Assembly: GCA_004560375.1 (NCBI GenBank)
Contig: SFVC01000001.1
Location: forward strand, 1 to 64,000
DNA length: 64,000 nucleotides
DNA from: a bacterium
Lineage (GTDB): Bacteria > Bacillota > Clostridia > Oscillospirales > Oscillospiraceae
Reading direction: 5' to 3'
Made by a program: the position numbers and the translations under genes. Positions 49,760 to 58,398 of the stretch are shown here, in pieces; position 1 is the stretch's first letter, and each line of letters starts with the position of its first letter. The notes beneath the pieces are model-generated. The model had not been told where the DNA came from and did no database searches. It worked only from the letters and a program-made list of their open reading frames with translations.

Positions 49760-50005
49760 ATGGAAACCATTCAGTACACCCCCCGGGGGGTTTGCGCCCA
49801 GAAGATGGAGATCGATGTGGAGGACGGCGTGATCCGGGCCGTCCGGGTGCTGGGGGGCTGCTCCGGCAACCTCCAGGGGCTCTCCGCCCTGCTGAAGGGG
49901 ATGACGGTGGACGAGGCCGTGGCCCGGATGGAGGGCATCCACTGCGGGATGAAGCCCACCTCCTGCCCGGATCAGCTGGCCCAGGCGCTGAAGTCCGCCC
50001 GGTAA
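49760..50005 (+). CDS. TSCPD-domain protein (TIGR03905 family)
   Basis: 81-residue protein: CSGNLQGLSALLKGMTVDEAVARMEGIHCG and the name-giving TSCPDQLAQAL motif. The same domain occurs at the end of B12-dependent ribonucleotide reductases and may bind a ligand through its cysteines. Stand-alone members have no known role. Start ATG 49760 follows GAAAGGGAG; longer frames upstream belong to the metallopeptidase gene region. Confidence 0.88.
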   Translation: METIQYTPRGVCAQKMEIDVEDGVIRAVRVLGGCSGNLQGLSALLKGMTVDEAVARMEGIHCGMKPTSCPDQLAQALKSAR

Positions 50006-50063
50006 GCCGGATTAAGGACGGGCTCCTACCTTATATATATATAATGGAAAGGAATGTGTGAGT

Positions 50064-50528
50064 ATGATTTTTGCCTGCGCCAACGCCGTGCCCTGCCCCT
50101 GCAAGTACCCCGCCCCCATTGAGACCGCCCTGAAGTGGATGGCGGATCATGACCTGGCCAATATGGAGGCCGGCACCTATGAGCTCCAGGGGCAGGATCT
50201 GTACATCATGATCCAGGACTTTACCACCCAGCCCGCCGAGGTTCGCCGCCCGGAGCGCCATGACGACTATCTGGACATCCAGTACATTGTCTCCGGGGTG
50301 GAGCGGATGGGCTATGTGCCCTACACCGGGAAGGAGGCGGTGGACGAGGATCCGGAGGGGAAGGACGTAACCTTCTACCGGGATCTGGAGGGGGAGACCT
50401 TTGTGGACGTGCTCCCGGGCAGCTACTGCATCTTCTTCTCCAACGACATCCACCGTCCAGGGTGCGCCGCCGGGGAGCCCTGCGCCGTCCGCAAGGCCGT
50501 GGTGAAGATGAAACAGAGCCTGCTGTAA
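50064..50528 (+). CDS. YhcH/YjgK/YiaL family protein
   Basis: 154-residue cupin-fold protein: RPERHDDYLDIQYIVSGVERM and FFSNDIHRPGCA hold the conserved metal-binding His and Glu residues. Family members act on sialic acid or other sugar anomers (beta-galactosidase beta subunit-like). ATG 50064 is ten bases from AAAGGA; GTG 50058 is too close. It ends at a strong terminator. Confidence 0.88.
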   Translation: MIFACANAVPCPCKYPAPIETALKWMADHDLANMEAGTYELQGQDLYIMIQDFTTQPAEVRRPERHDDYLDIQYIVSGVERMGYVPYTGKEAVDEDPEGKDVTFYRDLEGETFVDVLPGSYCIFFSNDIHRPGCAAGEPCAVRKAVVKMKQSLL

Positions 50529-50540
50529 GATTGGAACCTC

Positions 50541-50575
50541 AAAAAGGCCGTCCGGCATTGCCGGACGGCCTTTTT
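50541..50575 (+). terminator. Strong terminator after the YhcH-like gene
   Basis: A perfect 16-bp stem (AAAAAGGCCGTCCGGC and complement, 3-base loop) whose 3' arm ends in five Ts. Confidence 0.88.
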
Positions 50576-50624
50576 GTCCGCCGGGGCGCTGGAAGAGGGA
50601 TCCTCCGCTGGAAAATAGTTTGGC

Positions 50625-50653
50625 TTGCGCCAGGGGGCTAAAAAAGTTACAAT
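50625..50653 (+). promoter_or_regulatory. Promoter of first SleB-like hydrolase
   Basis: TTGCGC (50625-50630) and TACAAT (50648-50653), 17 bases apart. The -10 is part of GTTACAAT, the same motif as in the neighbouring hydrolase promoter. Confidence 0.6.
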
Positions 50654-50708
50654 TTTGTCATAACTTCCACGCAATGGCCGTGGAGAACAGGACAAGGAGT
50701 GAACTGAG

Positions 50709-51524
50709 ATGAAGTTTGGGAAAGCGGCGGCGGGCCTGGCGCTGGGGTTGGCCCTGGCCCTGCCCCTGGCCCAGCCCGCCCGGGCCCAGAACGTGCTGTC
50801 GGTGGGCGGACAGAATCTGTGGAGCCAGGCCTCTGCCCGGCTGGTGGGAGACGGCACCACTTATGTCTCCCTGCGGACGGTGGCGGGGCTGCTGGCCCCG
50901 GAGGCCCGGGTGTCTTGGGAGAACGGCGCGGCCTGGGTGCGGGGGGAGGGCGTGACCCTCTCGGTTCGCCCCGGGGATCAGTGGATGACGGTGAACGACC
51001 GGGCGCTGTACATACCCCACGGGGTGCTGCTGGAGAACGGGCGGACGCTGGTGCCCATCCGGGTGCTGGCGGCGGCTCTGGGCGGCACGGTGGACTGGAG
51101 CCGGGAGCAGGGCGTGACCCTGACCCCGGGCAGCGGACAGGCGGCGGCCCCGGCCTACACGGTGGAGGAGCTGTACTGGCTGTCCCGGATCATCTCGGCG
51201 GAGAGCCGGGGGGAGCCCCTGCTGGGCAAGATCGCGGTGGGCACGGTGGTGCTGAACCGGGTGGCCAGCGGGGAATTCCCCGACACCATCTACGACGTGA
51301 TCTTCGATACCAAGTGGGGCGTCCAGTTCCAGCCGGTGGCAAACGGCACCGTCTATGACGAGCCCACCCAGGAGAGCGTGCTGGCGGCCAAGCTGGTGCT
51401 GGAGGGGGCCAGGGCCGCCGGAAACAGCCTGTATTTTTTGGCGCCGGATTTGACGAATAACCACTGGATTATGGAGAACAGGGAATTTGTGGTGACCATC
51501 GGATGTCATTGGTTTTACCAATAA
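50709..51524 (+). CDS. Secreted SleB-like cell wall hydrolase with stalk domain
   Basis: 271-residue exported protein. Signal peptide (1-26, ARAQ), copper-amine-oxidase N-terminal-like stalk domain (about 27-135), then a Hydrolase_2/SleB-type catalytic domain (150-271: YWLSRIISAESRGEPLLGKIAVGTVVLNRV, with the catalytic Glu in AESRGE). It would cleave glycan strands as a lytic transglycosylase-like enzyme. It is a paralogue of the next gene. Confidence 0.92.
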   Translation: MKFGKAAAGLALGLALALPLAQPARAQNVLSVGGQNLWSQASARLVGDGTTYVSLRTVAGLLAPEARVSWENGAAWVRGEGVTLSVRPGDQWMTVNDRALYIPHGVLLENGRTLVPIRVLAAALGGTVDWSREQGVTLTPGSGQAAAPAYTVEELYWLSRIISAESRGEPLLGKIAVGTVVLNRVASGEFPDTIYDVIFDTKWGVQFQPVANGTVYDEPTQESVLAAKLVLEGARAAGNSLYFLAPDLTNNHWIMENREFVVTIGCHWFYQ

Positions 51525-51526
51525 AA

Positions 51527-51618
51527 ACCCATATAATGGAAATTATATGGGTGTTAAATAGACAAAACTATAGAATTAGCACAATAGCCGAACCTCTAAA
51601 TATAGGAGGTTCGGCTAT
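51527..51618 (+). terminator. Two successive intrinsic terminators
   Basis: ACCCATATAAT / ATTATATGGGT (51527-51552) just after the stop codon, then ATAGCCGAACCTC / GAGGTTCGGCTAT (51584-51618) ending in TTT. They isolate the two hydrolase genes. Confidence 0.75.
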
Positions 51619-51636
51619 TTTGACCACATAAAAAGG

Positions 51637-51690
51637 TTGCAAAGCAGTTTTAAATCAGTTACAATATGGTTACAATTTGAACGCAAATTG
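51637..51690 (+). promoter_or_regulatory. Promoter of second SleB-like hydrolase with WalR-like box
   Basis: TTGCAA (51637-51642) and TACAAT (51660-51665), 17 bases apart. GTTACA (51658-51663) and GTTACA (51669-51674) are five bases apart, so the minus strand reads TGTAAC-N5-TGTAAC, an exact WalR-type box over the -10. A further TTGTAAC follows before the ribosome site. Confidence 0.6.
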
Positions 51691-51707
51691 TAACAAGGAG
51701 AGATTTC

Positions 51708-52622
51708 ATGAAAAAACGAGCAGTCAGTTCCTTGCTGGCCTCCCTCGCTGTCGTGAGCTTTATCCTGCCCGCGCTGGCCGCGGACGCCCCCGAATTGGAG
51801 GAGACGTTCCCCGTCAGCGTTGAGGAGACTGTTGAATGGGCCCCCTTCCTGGTGGATGGCGAGCCCCGGCAGTCTGTGGAGTACGAGAACCGCAATGGCG
51901 TCACCTATGTCACCGTGAGCTCCTTCGTGTCCATGCTGGATCCGGAGGCCATGGTGGAGGAGGAGAATGGCGCCGTGACCGTCAACGCCGCCCGGGTCTC
52001 CCAGGTGGAGGACGGGTCGGGGAACACCGCCACCGTGGTGGAGGAGACCCTGAACCTGACGGTGCAGGCCGGAGCCTCGTATATTGTGGCCAATGGCCGC
52101 TATCTCTATGCAAAGGGCAGCCTCATCCTGCTGAACAATTCCGTGGCCGCTCCCGTTCGGCTGCTGGCGCGGGTGTTCAACCTGGATGTGGGCTATGACG
52201 GGGAAAACGGTACCGTGGTGCTCAACCACATCGGGGAAGGGGCCTATCTCCTCCCCGGCGACAGTTATTACAATGGCGACACTCTCTACTGGCTGTCCCG
52301 CATCATCAACGCGGAGAGCGGCAACCAGATTCTGGAGGGCAAGATCGCGGTGGGCAACGTGGTGATGAACCGGGTGAACAGCCCTAAGTTCCCCGACAAC
52401 ATCTACGATGTGCTGTACCAGAAGAACCAGTTCAGCCCGGCCAGCAGCGGCTCCCTGAAGCGCACGCCCAACGAGGAGTCCGTGATCGCGGCGAAACTGG
52501 TGCTGGACGGGGCGCAGGTGGTTCCCACCGCCCTGTTCTTCAGCCGGGCGGGCCTGTCCTGCTATGCCTCCCGCAACCGGCCCTATGTGACGACAATCGG
52601 AGCTCACGCGTTTTACGCCTGA
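51708..52622 (+). CDS. Secreted SleB-like cell wall hydrolase (paralogue)
   Basis: 304-residue exported protein: signal peptide (1-25, ALAA), a stalk domain (about 45-165), and SleB-type hydrolase domain (about 180-304: YWLSRIINAESGNQILEGKIAVGNVVMNRVNS). The catalytic Glu is in AESGNQ. The domain order is the same as in the preceding gene, so this is a tandem duplication with divergence. AAGGAGAG precedes ATG 51708. Confidence 0.92.
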   Translation: MKKRAVSSLLASLAVVSFILPALAADAPELEETFPVSVEETVEWAPFLVDGEPRQSVEYENRNGVTYVTVSSFVSMLDPEAMVEEENGAVTVNAARVSQVEDGSGNTATVVEETLNLTVQAGASYIVANGRYLYAKGSLILLNNSVAAPVRLLARVFNLDVGYDGENGTVVLNHIGEGAYLLPGDSYYNGDTLYWLSRIINAESGNQILEGKIAVGNVVMNRVNSPKFPDNIYDVLYQKNQFSPASSGSLKRTPNEESVIAAKLVLDGAQVVPTALFFSRAGLSCYASRNRPYVTTIGAHAFYA

Positions 52623-52634
52623 GAAGCAAGGAAC

Positions 52635-52666
52635 AGAGCACGGCGGCCTCCTGGCTGCCGTGCTCT
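52635..52666. terminator. Terminator between hydrolase gene and gatB
   Basis: AGAGCACGGC / GCCGTGCTCT with GGCC-type inner pairs, followed by TTTT on the plus strand; it separates convergent genes. Confidence 0.8.
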
Positions 52667-52695
52667 TTTATGCTGCGGCTCCGCCGCCGGGGCGC

Positions 52696-54123
52696 TCATC
52701 CCAGCAGCTCCCGCAGCGCGGCGTTCACTGACTGGGGGTTGGCCTTCCCCTTCAGTTCCCGCATCACCTGGCCCACCAGGAAGCCGAAGGCCTTTTCCTT
52801 GCCGCCCCGGTAGTCGGCCACGGACTGGGGATTGGCCCGCAGCACCTGATCGCAGATCTCCCGCACCAGGCCGTCGTCGTTCACCTGCTCCAGGCCGTGC
52901 TCCCTGACGTAGGCGTCCACGTCGCCGTCGGTGTCAAAGACGGCCTCGAACACCTTGACGGCGGTGTTACGGTTCAGCTTGCCCTCCGACACCAGGGCGA
53001 TGAGCCGGGCCAGGGTGGGGGGCGTGAGTTTCATGTCCCGGGGCTCCATGGCCCGCTGGGACAGCGCCCCCAGCACCTCCCCCATGATCCAGTTGGCCCC
53101 CTGCTTGGGGGGCGCGCCCAGCGCCGTCAGATCCTCAAAGAGGGCCGCCAGCGCCCGATCCGACGTGATCATCCGGCAGTCGTACTCCGGCAGGCCGTAG
53201 TCCGCCTGATACCGCGCCCGCTTGGCCTGGGCCAGCTCGGGCAGCCCGGCCCGCAGCCCGTCCAGGTATTCCTCCGACAGCTCAATGGGGGGTAGATCCG
53301 GCTCGGGGAAGTACCGGTAGTCCTGGGCGTCCTCCTTGGAGCGCATGGCGTAGCTGGCGTCCTTGTTCTCGTCCCAGCGGCGGGTCTCCTGCACCACCCG
53401 CTTTCCCTCCGTGATGCGCTCTATCTGCCGTTTGGCCTCGTAGTCGATGGCCCGGGCGATGGCCTTGAAGGAGCTGAGATTCTTCATCTCCGTCCGGGTG
53501 CCCAGCTCTGAGCTGCCCAGGGGCCGCACCGACAGGTTCACGTCGCACCGCAGGGAGCCCTCCTGCATCTTGCAGTCGGACACCCCAAGATATTGCAGCG
53601 TCTCCTTCAGCTGCTCCAGGTAGGCGATCACCTCGTCCGCCGTCCGGAAATCGGGCTCGGTGACGATCTCGATGAGCGGCACCCCGCAGCGGTTGTAGTC
53701 CGCCCGGGTCTGGTCGATCCAGGGGTCGTGCATTAGCTTGCCCGCGTCCTCCTCCATGTGCAGCTCGTGGATGCGGATGGCCTTGTCCCCCGCGTCCGTG
53801 TGGATGGGGACGGCCCCGTCCCGGGCGATGGGCAGGTAGAGCTGGGAGATCTGGTACGCCTTGGGCAGGTCGGGGTAGAAATAGTTTTTCCGGTCGAACC
53901 TGCCGTACCGGGTGATGGAGCAGTTCAGGGCCAGCCCCGCCTTGACGGCGAACTCCAGCACCCGCCTGTTCAGCACCGGCAGCGTCCCCGGCATCCCGGT
54001 GCACACCGGGCAGCAGTGGGTGTTGGGCGCGCCGCCGAACTGGGTGGTGCAGCCGCAGAAGATCTTGGTTTTGGTGGCCAGCTCCACGTGGGTCTCCAGG
54101 CCGATGACAGTCTCCCAGGTCAT
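52696..54123 (-). CDS. gatB: Asp-tRNA(Asn)/Glu-tRNA(Gln) amidotransferase subunit B
   Basis: 475-residue subunit that binds mischarged tRNA and activates it with ATP. GatB cradle domain: WETVIGLETHVELATKTKIFCGC, CPVCTGMPGTLPVLN (zinc Cys), YFYPDLPKAYQISQ. Helical and tail (YqeY-like) domains follow and end in NPQSVNAALRELLG. ATG 54123 overlaps the gatA stop (ATGA). Last gene of the aspS-gatCAB operon. Confidence 0.97.
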   Translation of the reverse strand: MTWETVIGLETHVELATKTKIFCGCTTQFGGAPNTHCCPVCTGMPGTLPVLNRRVLEFAVKAGLALNCSITRYGRFDRKNYFYPDLPKAYQISQLYLPIARDGAVPIHTDAGDKAIRIHELHMEEDAGKLMHDPWIDQTRADYNRCGVPLIEIVTEPDFRTADEVIAYLEQLKETLQYLGVSDCKMQEGSLRCDVNLSVRPLGSSELGTRTEMKNLSSFKAIARAIDYEAKRQIERITEGKRVVQETRRWDENKDASYAMRSKEDAQDYRYFPEPDLPPIELSEEYLDGLRAGLPELAQAKRARYQADYGLPEYDCRMITSDRALAALFEDLTALGAPPKQGANWIMGEVLGALSQRAMEPRDMKLTPPTLARLIALVSEGKLNRNTAVKVFEAVFDTDGDVDAYVREHGLEQVNDDGLVREICDQVLRANPQSVADYRGGKEKAFGFLVGQVMRELKGKANPQSVNAALRELLG

Positions 54124-55622
54124 TTCAAATCCCCTCCCTTCGGTGTGCGCTTGTGCCAGTCCGTCTCCAGCTGGAAGGCGTGGGCGGCGTTGAGGATGGC
54201 CCCCTCCCCGAAGTGGGGCCCGATGAGCTGGGCCCCGATGGGCAGGCCCTTTCCGTCGAACCCGCAGGGCATGGACAGCGCCGGCAGCCCCGCCAGGTTC
54301 ACCGACACGGTGTAAATGTCGCTCAGGTACATCTTCAGCGGGTCGGACAGGCTCTCCCCCAGCCTTGGGGCGGTGGTGGGGGCCACCGGGGTCAAAAGCA
54401 GATCGCACCGCTGAAACGCCCCGTCAAAGGCGGCCTTGATCACCGCCTTGGCCTGTAACGCTTTTTTATAGTAGGCGTCGTAATACCCGGAGGACAACAC
54501 AAAGGTGCCCAGCAGGATCCGCCGCTTCACCTCCGCCCCGAAGCCCTGGGTGCGGGTTTTACAGTACAGGTCGGTCAGCCCGTCGTACTCCTCCGCCCGC
54601 CAGCCGTACTTCGCCCCGTCGAACCGGGACAGGTTGGAGGACGCCTCGGCGCAGGCGATGATATAGTAGGCGGGCACCGCGTAGGGGAGCACCGGGAAGG
54701 ACAGCTCCACGATCTCCGCCCCCCGGCCCTTCAGCACCTCCGCCGCGGACAGCACAGCGGCCCGCACCGCTCCGTCCAGCCCGTCCCCGAAGCAGTCCGC
54801 GGGCAGGCCGATCCTCCTCCCCCGGATGTCGCCCGTTAGCCCCGCCAGCAGATGGCCGTAGTCCACCCGGGGCCCGGAGCCGCTCCAGTCGTCGTGCAGT
54901 CCGGGCAGGCTGGTGGAGTCGTGGGGATCGTGGCCCATGAGCACGTCCAGCACGGCGGCGCAGTCCGCCGCGTCCCGGCACAAGGGCCCGATCTGATCCA
55001 GCGACGAGGCGTAGGCGATGAGGCCGTACCGGCTGACGGCGCCGTAGGTGGGCTTGATCCCGGTGACGCCGCAGAAGGAGGCGGGCTGGCGGATGGAGCC
55101 GCCGGTGTCCGAGCCGATGGCGTACCAGCCCAGACCCGCCGCCACCGCCGCCGCCGCGCCCCCGGAGGAGCCGCCGGGGGCCCGCGTGGCATCCCAGGGG
55201 TTCTTCACCGGGCCGTAGAAGGAGGTCTCCGAGGTGGAGCCCATGGCGAACTCGTCCATATTCAGCTTGCCCAGGGACACCGCCCCGGCCCGGGTCAGCC
55301 GTTCCACCGCCGTGGCGTCATAGGGGGGCGCGAAGTCGCCCAGGATTTTGGACGCGCAGGAGGTTTTCACCCCCCGGGTGCAGAGGTTGTCCTTGAGGGC
55401 CATGGGCACGCCGTACAGGGGGCTGTCCGCGTCTTTGACCCCGGCCTGCAGCTGTTGGGCCCGCTCCAGCGCCCGCTCCCCGGTGACGGTGATAAAGGCG
55501 TTCAGCGCCCCGCCCTGAGCGGCCACCGCGTCCAGCGCCGCCTGGGCGGCCTCCACAATGGAGACTTCGCCCCGCCTGATGGCCCCGCCCAATTCCAGGG
55601 CGGTCAGTTCTCGCAATACCAT
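54120..55622 (-). CDS. gatA: Asp-tRNA(Asn)/Glu-tRNA(Gln) amidotransferase subunit A
   Basis: 500-residue amidase that frees ammonia from glutamine. The Ser-cisSer-Lys triad is visible: Lys77 (MALKDN), Ser152 (GGSSGG) and Ser176 (DTGGSIRQP). GGAGGCGG precedes ATG 55622. It lies 10 bases from gatC and overlaps gatB. Confidence 0.97.
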   Translation of the reverse strand: MVLRELTALELGGAIRRGEVSIVEAAQAALDAVAAQGGALNAFITVTGERALERAQQLQAGVKDADSPLYGVPMALKDNLCTRGVKTSCASKILGDFAPPYDATAVERLTRAGAVSLGKLNMDEFAMGSTSETSFYGPVKNPWDATRAPGGSSGGAAAAVAAGLGWYAIGSDTGGSIRQPASFCGVTGIKPTYGAVSRYGLIAYASSLDQIGPLCRDAADCAAVLDVLMGHDPHDSTSLPGLHDDWSGSGPRVDYGHLLAGLTGDIRGRRIGLPADCFGDGLDGAVRAAVLSAAEVLKGRGAEIVELSFPVLPYAVPAYYIIACAEASSNLSRFDGAKYGWRAEEYDGLTDLYCKTRTQGFGAEVKRRILLGTFVLSSGYYDAYYKKALQAKAVIKAAFDGAFQRCDLLLTPVAPTTAPRLGESLSDPLKMYLSDIYTVSVNLAGLPALSMPCGFDGKGLPIGAQLIGPHFGEGAILNAAHAFQLETDWHKRTPKGGDLK

Positions 55623-55632
55623 ACGCCGCCTC

Positions 55633-55920
55633 CTATTCCACCGTCTTGGGCACCAGGAACGCCTCGCCGTCCGGGGCGGGGGAGCCGGCCAGCAACTCCT
55701 CCCGCGCCTGGGACGGGATCACCTCGTCCTCCCGCAGCACGTTTTTCACCGGGAACACATGGCTCATGGGCTCCACCCCCTGGGTGTCCAGCCGCTCCAG
55801 CACGTCCATATAGGCCAGGATCCGCTCCAGCTCGGCGGTCATGGCCTGCCGGTCGCCCTCCTGGAGCTCCAGCCGGGACAGCCCGGCGAGATAGTCTACC
55901 AGTTCCGCTGTAATGTTCAT
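55633..55920 (-). CDS. gatC: Asp-tRNA(Asn)/Glu-tRNA(Gln) amidotransferase subunit C
   Basis: 95-residue structural subunit wrapping GatA and GatB. Family pattern: VDYLAGLSRLELQEGDRQAMTAELERILAYMDVLERLDTQGVEP, then the FPVKNVLREDEV stretch. AGAGGAGAG precedes ATG 55920. Eighteen bases after aspS. Confidence 0.95.
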   Translation of the reverse strand: MNITAELVDYLAGLSRLELQEGDRQAMTAELERILAYMDVLERLDTQGVEPMSHVFPVKNVLREDEVIPSQAREELLAGSPAPDGEAFLVPKTVE

Positions 55921-55938
55921 AATTTGTCCTCTCCTCTC

Positions 55939-57258
55939 TCACGGCTCCAGCCGCGTCCGATCCCGGGGGAACAGGGACACGTACCGGATGTTGTCCAGCC
56001 CGCACAGCTGCATGGTCAGCCGCTCCAGCCCGACGCCCAGCCCGCCGTGGGGCGGCATCCCGTGCTTGTGGATCATCAGGTAGCTCTCAAAGTCCGCGGG
56101 ATCCATCCCCCGGGCCTCCATCTTGGCCACCTGGTCAGCGTAGTCGTGCACCCGCTGGCCGCCGGTGGTGACCTCCAGCCCCCGGAACAGCAGGTCGAAG
56201 GACAGGGTATATTTGGGATCGTCCGGGTCGTCCATGGCGTAGAAGGGCCGCTTTTTGGAGGGGTAGTGGGTGACGAATACGAAGTCGCTGCCGTACTCCT
56301 CCCTGGCGTACCGCCCGATGTGGGCCTCCTCCTCCGGCTCCAGGTCGTAGGGATCCCGGATCCGGTAGCCGTACCGCTCCGCCGCCAGCCGTTTGGCCTC
56401 GTCGAACCGCAGGCAGGGGATACGGTCGGCCTCCGGCAGCTCCACCTCCAGCAGGGCCAGCTCTTGGGCGTACTCCTTTGCCAGCAGCGCCATGGCGTGG
56501 CGGAGATAGCCGGTCTCCATCTCGATCACATCGTAGAACGAGCCAATATACCCCATCTCCAGATCCAGCCCGGTGTACTCGTTGAGGTGCCGGGGGGTGG
56601 CGTGCTTCTCCGCCCGGAACACGGGGCCGATCTCAAACACCCGCTCATATACCCCCACCATGGTCTGCTTGTAGAACTGGGGGGACTGGGCCAGATAGGC
56701 CTTCTTGCCGAAGTAGTCCAGCTTGAAGATATTGGAGCCCCCCTCCGCCCCGGCGTGGACGATCTTGGGCGTGTGGATCTCGGTGAAGCCCTCCCCGGTG
56801 AGGTAGTCCCGGAAGGCCCGGGCCAGCCCCTCCTGGAGCTTGAACACCGCCCGGGCCCGCTCATGGCGCAGCACGGCGGGGCGCAGGGGCAGCCCGGTGT
56901 CCAGATGGAGCCCCAGCCGCCGCTTGGACAGGGACACGGGCATGGGGGCGGCGGGCCGGGACAGCACCGCCAGATCCTCCACGGCGATCTCCACGCCAAC
57001 CAGGGCCCGGGGTTCGGCCCGGAGGGAACCGGACAGCTCCACGCAGCACTCCTCACACAGCCCCTCCGGGAGCAGATCCGGGGGGCACACGCACTGGACG
57101 GCGCCCCGGGCCAGCCGCAGGGTGAGGAAGGCCACGCCCCCCATGTCCCGCAGGGCGTGGACGGCGCCGTGGACGGTGACGGGCCGGTTATTCCGCCCGC
57201 CCCCCGCGAGGTCTTGCCAGACAGTCGGTTGTTTGCTTGCGCCAGTGACGAACTTCAT
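55939..57258 (-). CDS. aspS: Archaeal-type (probably non-discriminating) aspartyl-tRNA synthetase
   Basis: 439-residue class II synthetase. N-terminal OB-fold anticodon domain (about 20-105), then catalytic core with motif 2 FEIGPVFRAEKHATPRHLNEYTGLDLEMG and motif 3 GLGVGLERLTMQLCGLDNIR. It lacks the GAD insertion and is about 150 residues shorter than bacterial AspRS, so it is the archaeal/eukaryal type. Placed with gatCAB, it should charge both tRNA-Asp and tRNA-Asn with Asp, GatCAB then amidating the latter. ATG 57258 is ten bases from GGAG; ATG 57264 is four bases from it. Confidence 0.92.
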   Translation of the reverse strand: MKFVTGASKQPTVWQDLAGGGRNNRPVTVHGAVHALRDMGGVAFLTLRLARGAVQCVCPPDLLPEGLCEECCVELSGSLRAEPRALVGVEIAVEDLAVLSRPAAPMPVSLSKRRLGLHLDTGLPLRPAVLRHERARAVFKLQEGLARAFRDYLTGEGFTEIHTPKIVHAGAEGGSNIFKLDYFGKKAYLAQSPQFYKQTMVGVYERVFEIGPVFRAEKHATPRHLNEYTGLDLEMGYIGSFYDVIEMETGYLRHAMALLAKEYAQELALLEVELPEADRIPCLRFDEAKRLAAERYGYRIRDPYDLEPEEEAHIGRYAREEYGSDFVFVTHYPSKKRPFYAMDDPDDPKYTLSFDLLFRGLEVTTGGQRVHDYADQVAKMEARGMDPADFESYLMIHKHGMPPHGGLGVGLERLTMQLCGLDNIRYVSLFPRDRTRLEP

Positions 57259-57303
57259 AACCATTCAGCTCCTTTTTTCGTCGTCGCAAAGTCCGCTCAA
57301 CTA

Positions 57304-57385
57304 CGCTTCCGCCTTTGGCGAAAGCGACCTTCGCTCCCTTGCTCCTCCTCTCCCCACCGAACCCGCTTCGCTGGGCTTCGGCGGG
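57304..57385 (-). repeat. Second copy of the tRNA-Ser-linked structured element
   Basis: On the minus strand: GCCCAGCG, a GGTTCGG segment and then TTTCGCCAAAGGCGGAA within a hairpin (57304-57326), in the same order as at 44656-44761. It lies between the T-box terminator and aspS. Confidence 0.4.
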
Positions 57386-57403
57386 GGCCCCAGATAATAA
57401 AAA

Positions 57404-57677
57404 TCCCGGACTGTACAAATGTACAGTCCGGGACGGAATCAACAACTGAATCCGCGGTACCACCCGCGTTGCCCCTCCAGCAAGGGGCCTCTCTCGAGCC
57501 CCGGTAACGTGGGGAGGACGGACGGCCCTACGCCCCCGCCCTTGGGGGTTCGAACCGTCGGCTCGGAAGCGTTGCGCCATCTCGTCTTTCCGGGGCGGGC
57601 TTTCAGTCGGTGGCCCGCGTTCTCTGTCGGACGCCGTGAGGGGCGGTCTTCGTCGATGCCTTTGGGATTTTAGAATT
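57404..57677 (-). promoter_or_regulatory. T-box riboswitch with Asn specifier upstream of aspS-gatCAB
   Basis: T-box motif CGGGTGGTACCGCGG (57466-57452) and a perfect terminator stem (57433-57404) followed by TTTTTATTAT. In Stem I, GCAACGCTTCCGAGCC aligns base for base with GTACCACTCCTGAGCC of the thrS T-box in this window; the codon in the specifier position is AAC (57573-57571), Asn rather than Asp. The operon would thus respond to uncharged tRNA-Asn, whose Asn is made on the tRNA by this very operon. Confidence 0.85.
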
Positions 57678-57683
57678 GTTTTA

Positions 57684-57712
57684 ATCTTACTCCTGTTTCT
57701 TTTCGTTGTCAA
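57684..57712 (-). promoter_or_regulatory. Promoter of the aspS T-box leader
   Basis: On the minus strand TTGACA (57707-57712) and TAAGAT (57684-57689), 17 bases apart. Confidence 0.75.
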
Positions 57713-57746
57713 TGGGAGATCCGCTAAAGTGTCCGACCCATCAAGA

Positions 57747-57799
57747 TGAAACTTTTGCCACAAGTTCCAAAAAAGGGACGTGGTTTTTTAGCCTGAAAC
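57747..57799 (+). promoter_or_regulatory. Upstream region of the ECF sigma gene with TGAAAC repeats
   Basis: TGAAAC occurs at 57747-57752 and 57794-57799, the latter followed by CGTAGTATATT. ECF factors often drive their own gene from a -35 of this kind; a sigma-A promoter here is not clear. Confidence 0.35.
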
Positions 57800-57837
57800 C
57801 GTAGTATATTGGTGAAAGCAGAAAGGAGGCGTCGCCA

Positions 57838-58398
57838 ATGATGGACGACCAAAGCATCGTTCATCTGTTTTTTGAACGTTCGGAAACGGCCCTTGCGGAA
57901 CTTGACGCCAAATACGGCAAGCTGTGTCATACCCTCTCCCGCAACATTTTGAACAGCCGCCAGGACGCGGAGGAATGCGTGAACGACGCGTATCTGGGTG
58001 TGTGGAACACGGTTCCCCCGGCCCGGCCCGACCCCCTGCGGGCCTATCTGTGTAAAATCGTGCGGAACGTCTCGCTGAAGCTCTACTACCGGAAGAAAGC
58101 AGAAAAGCGCAGCAGCGCGTACGATATCGCAATGCAGGAGCTGGAAGATTGCCTGCCCGCGCCCAATACCGTGGAATCGGAGGTGGAGGCAAAGGAACTG
58201 GCCCACATGATAGAGACGTTTTTGGATACTCTGAGCGAAGAAAACCGGGTGATTTTCCTGCGCCGCTACTGGTTTTCCGATCCATACGCGGACATCGCCA
58301 AGCGCACGGGCATTTCGGAAAAGAGCGTGTCCATGCGGCTTGTCCGCATCCGAAAGCAGATGAGGCAGTATCTGGTGGAACGGGAGGTTTTCGCATGA
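57838..58398 (+). CDS. ECF-type RNA polymerase sigma factor
   Basis: 186-residue sigma-70 family factor. Region 2 (about 15-85: LDAKYGKLCHTLSRNILNSRQDAEECVNDAYLGVWNTVPP) and region 4 (about 125-182: LDTLSEENRVIFLRRYWFSDPYADIAKRTGISEKSVSMRLVRIRKQM). AAAGGAGG precedes ATG 57838. The following gene, coupled by an ATGA overlap, encodes a membrane protein with an anti-sigma layout, so the pair is likely a signal-responsive sigma/anti-sigma unit. Confidence 0.92.
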   Translation: MMDDQSIVHLFFERSETALAELDAKYGKLCHTLSRNILNSRQDAEECVNDAYLGVWNTVPPARPDPLRAYLCKIVRNVSLKLYYRKKAEKRSSAYDIAMQELEDCLPAPNTVESEVEAKELAHMIETFLDTLSEENRVIFLRRYWFSDPYADIAKRTGISEKSVSMRLVRIRKQMRQYLVEREVFA

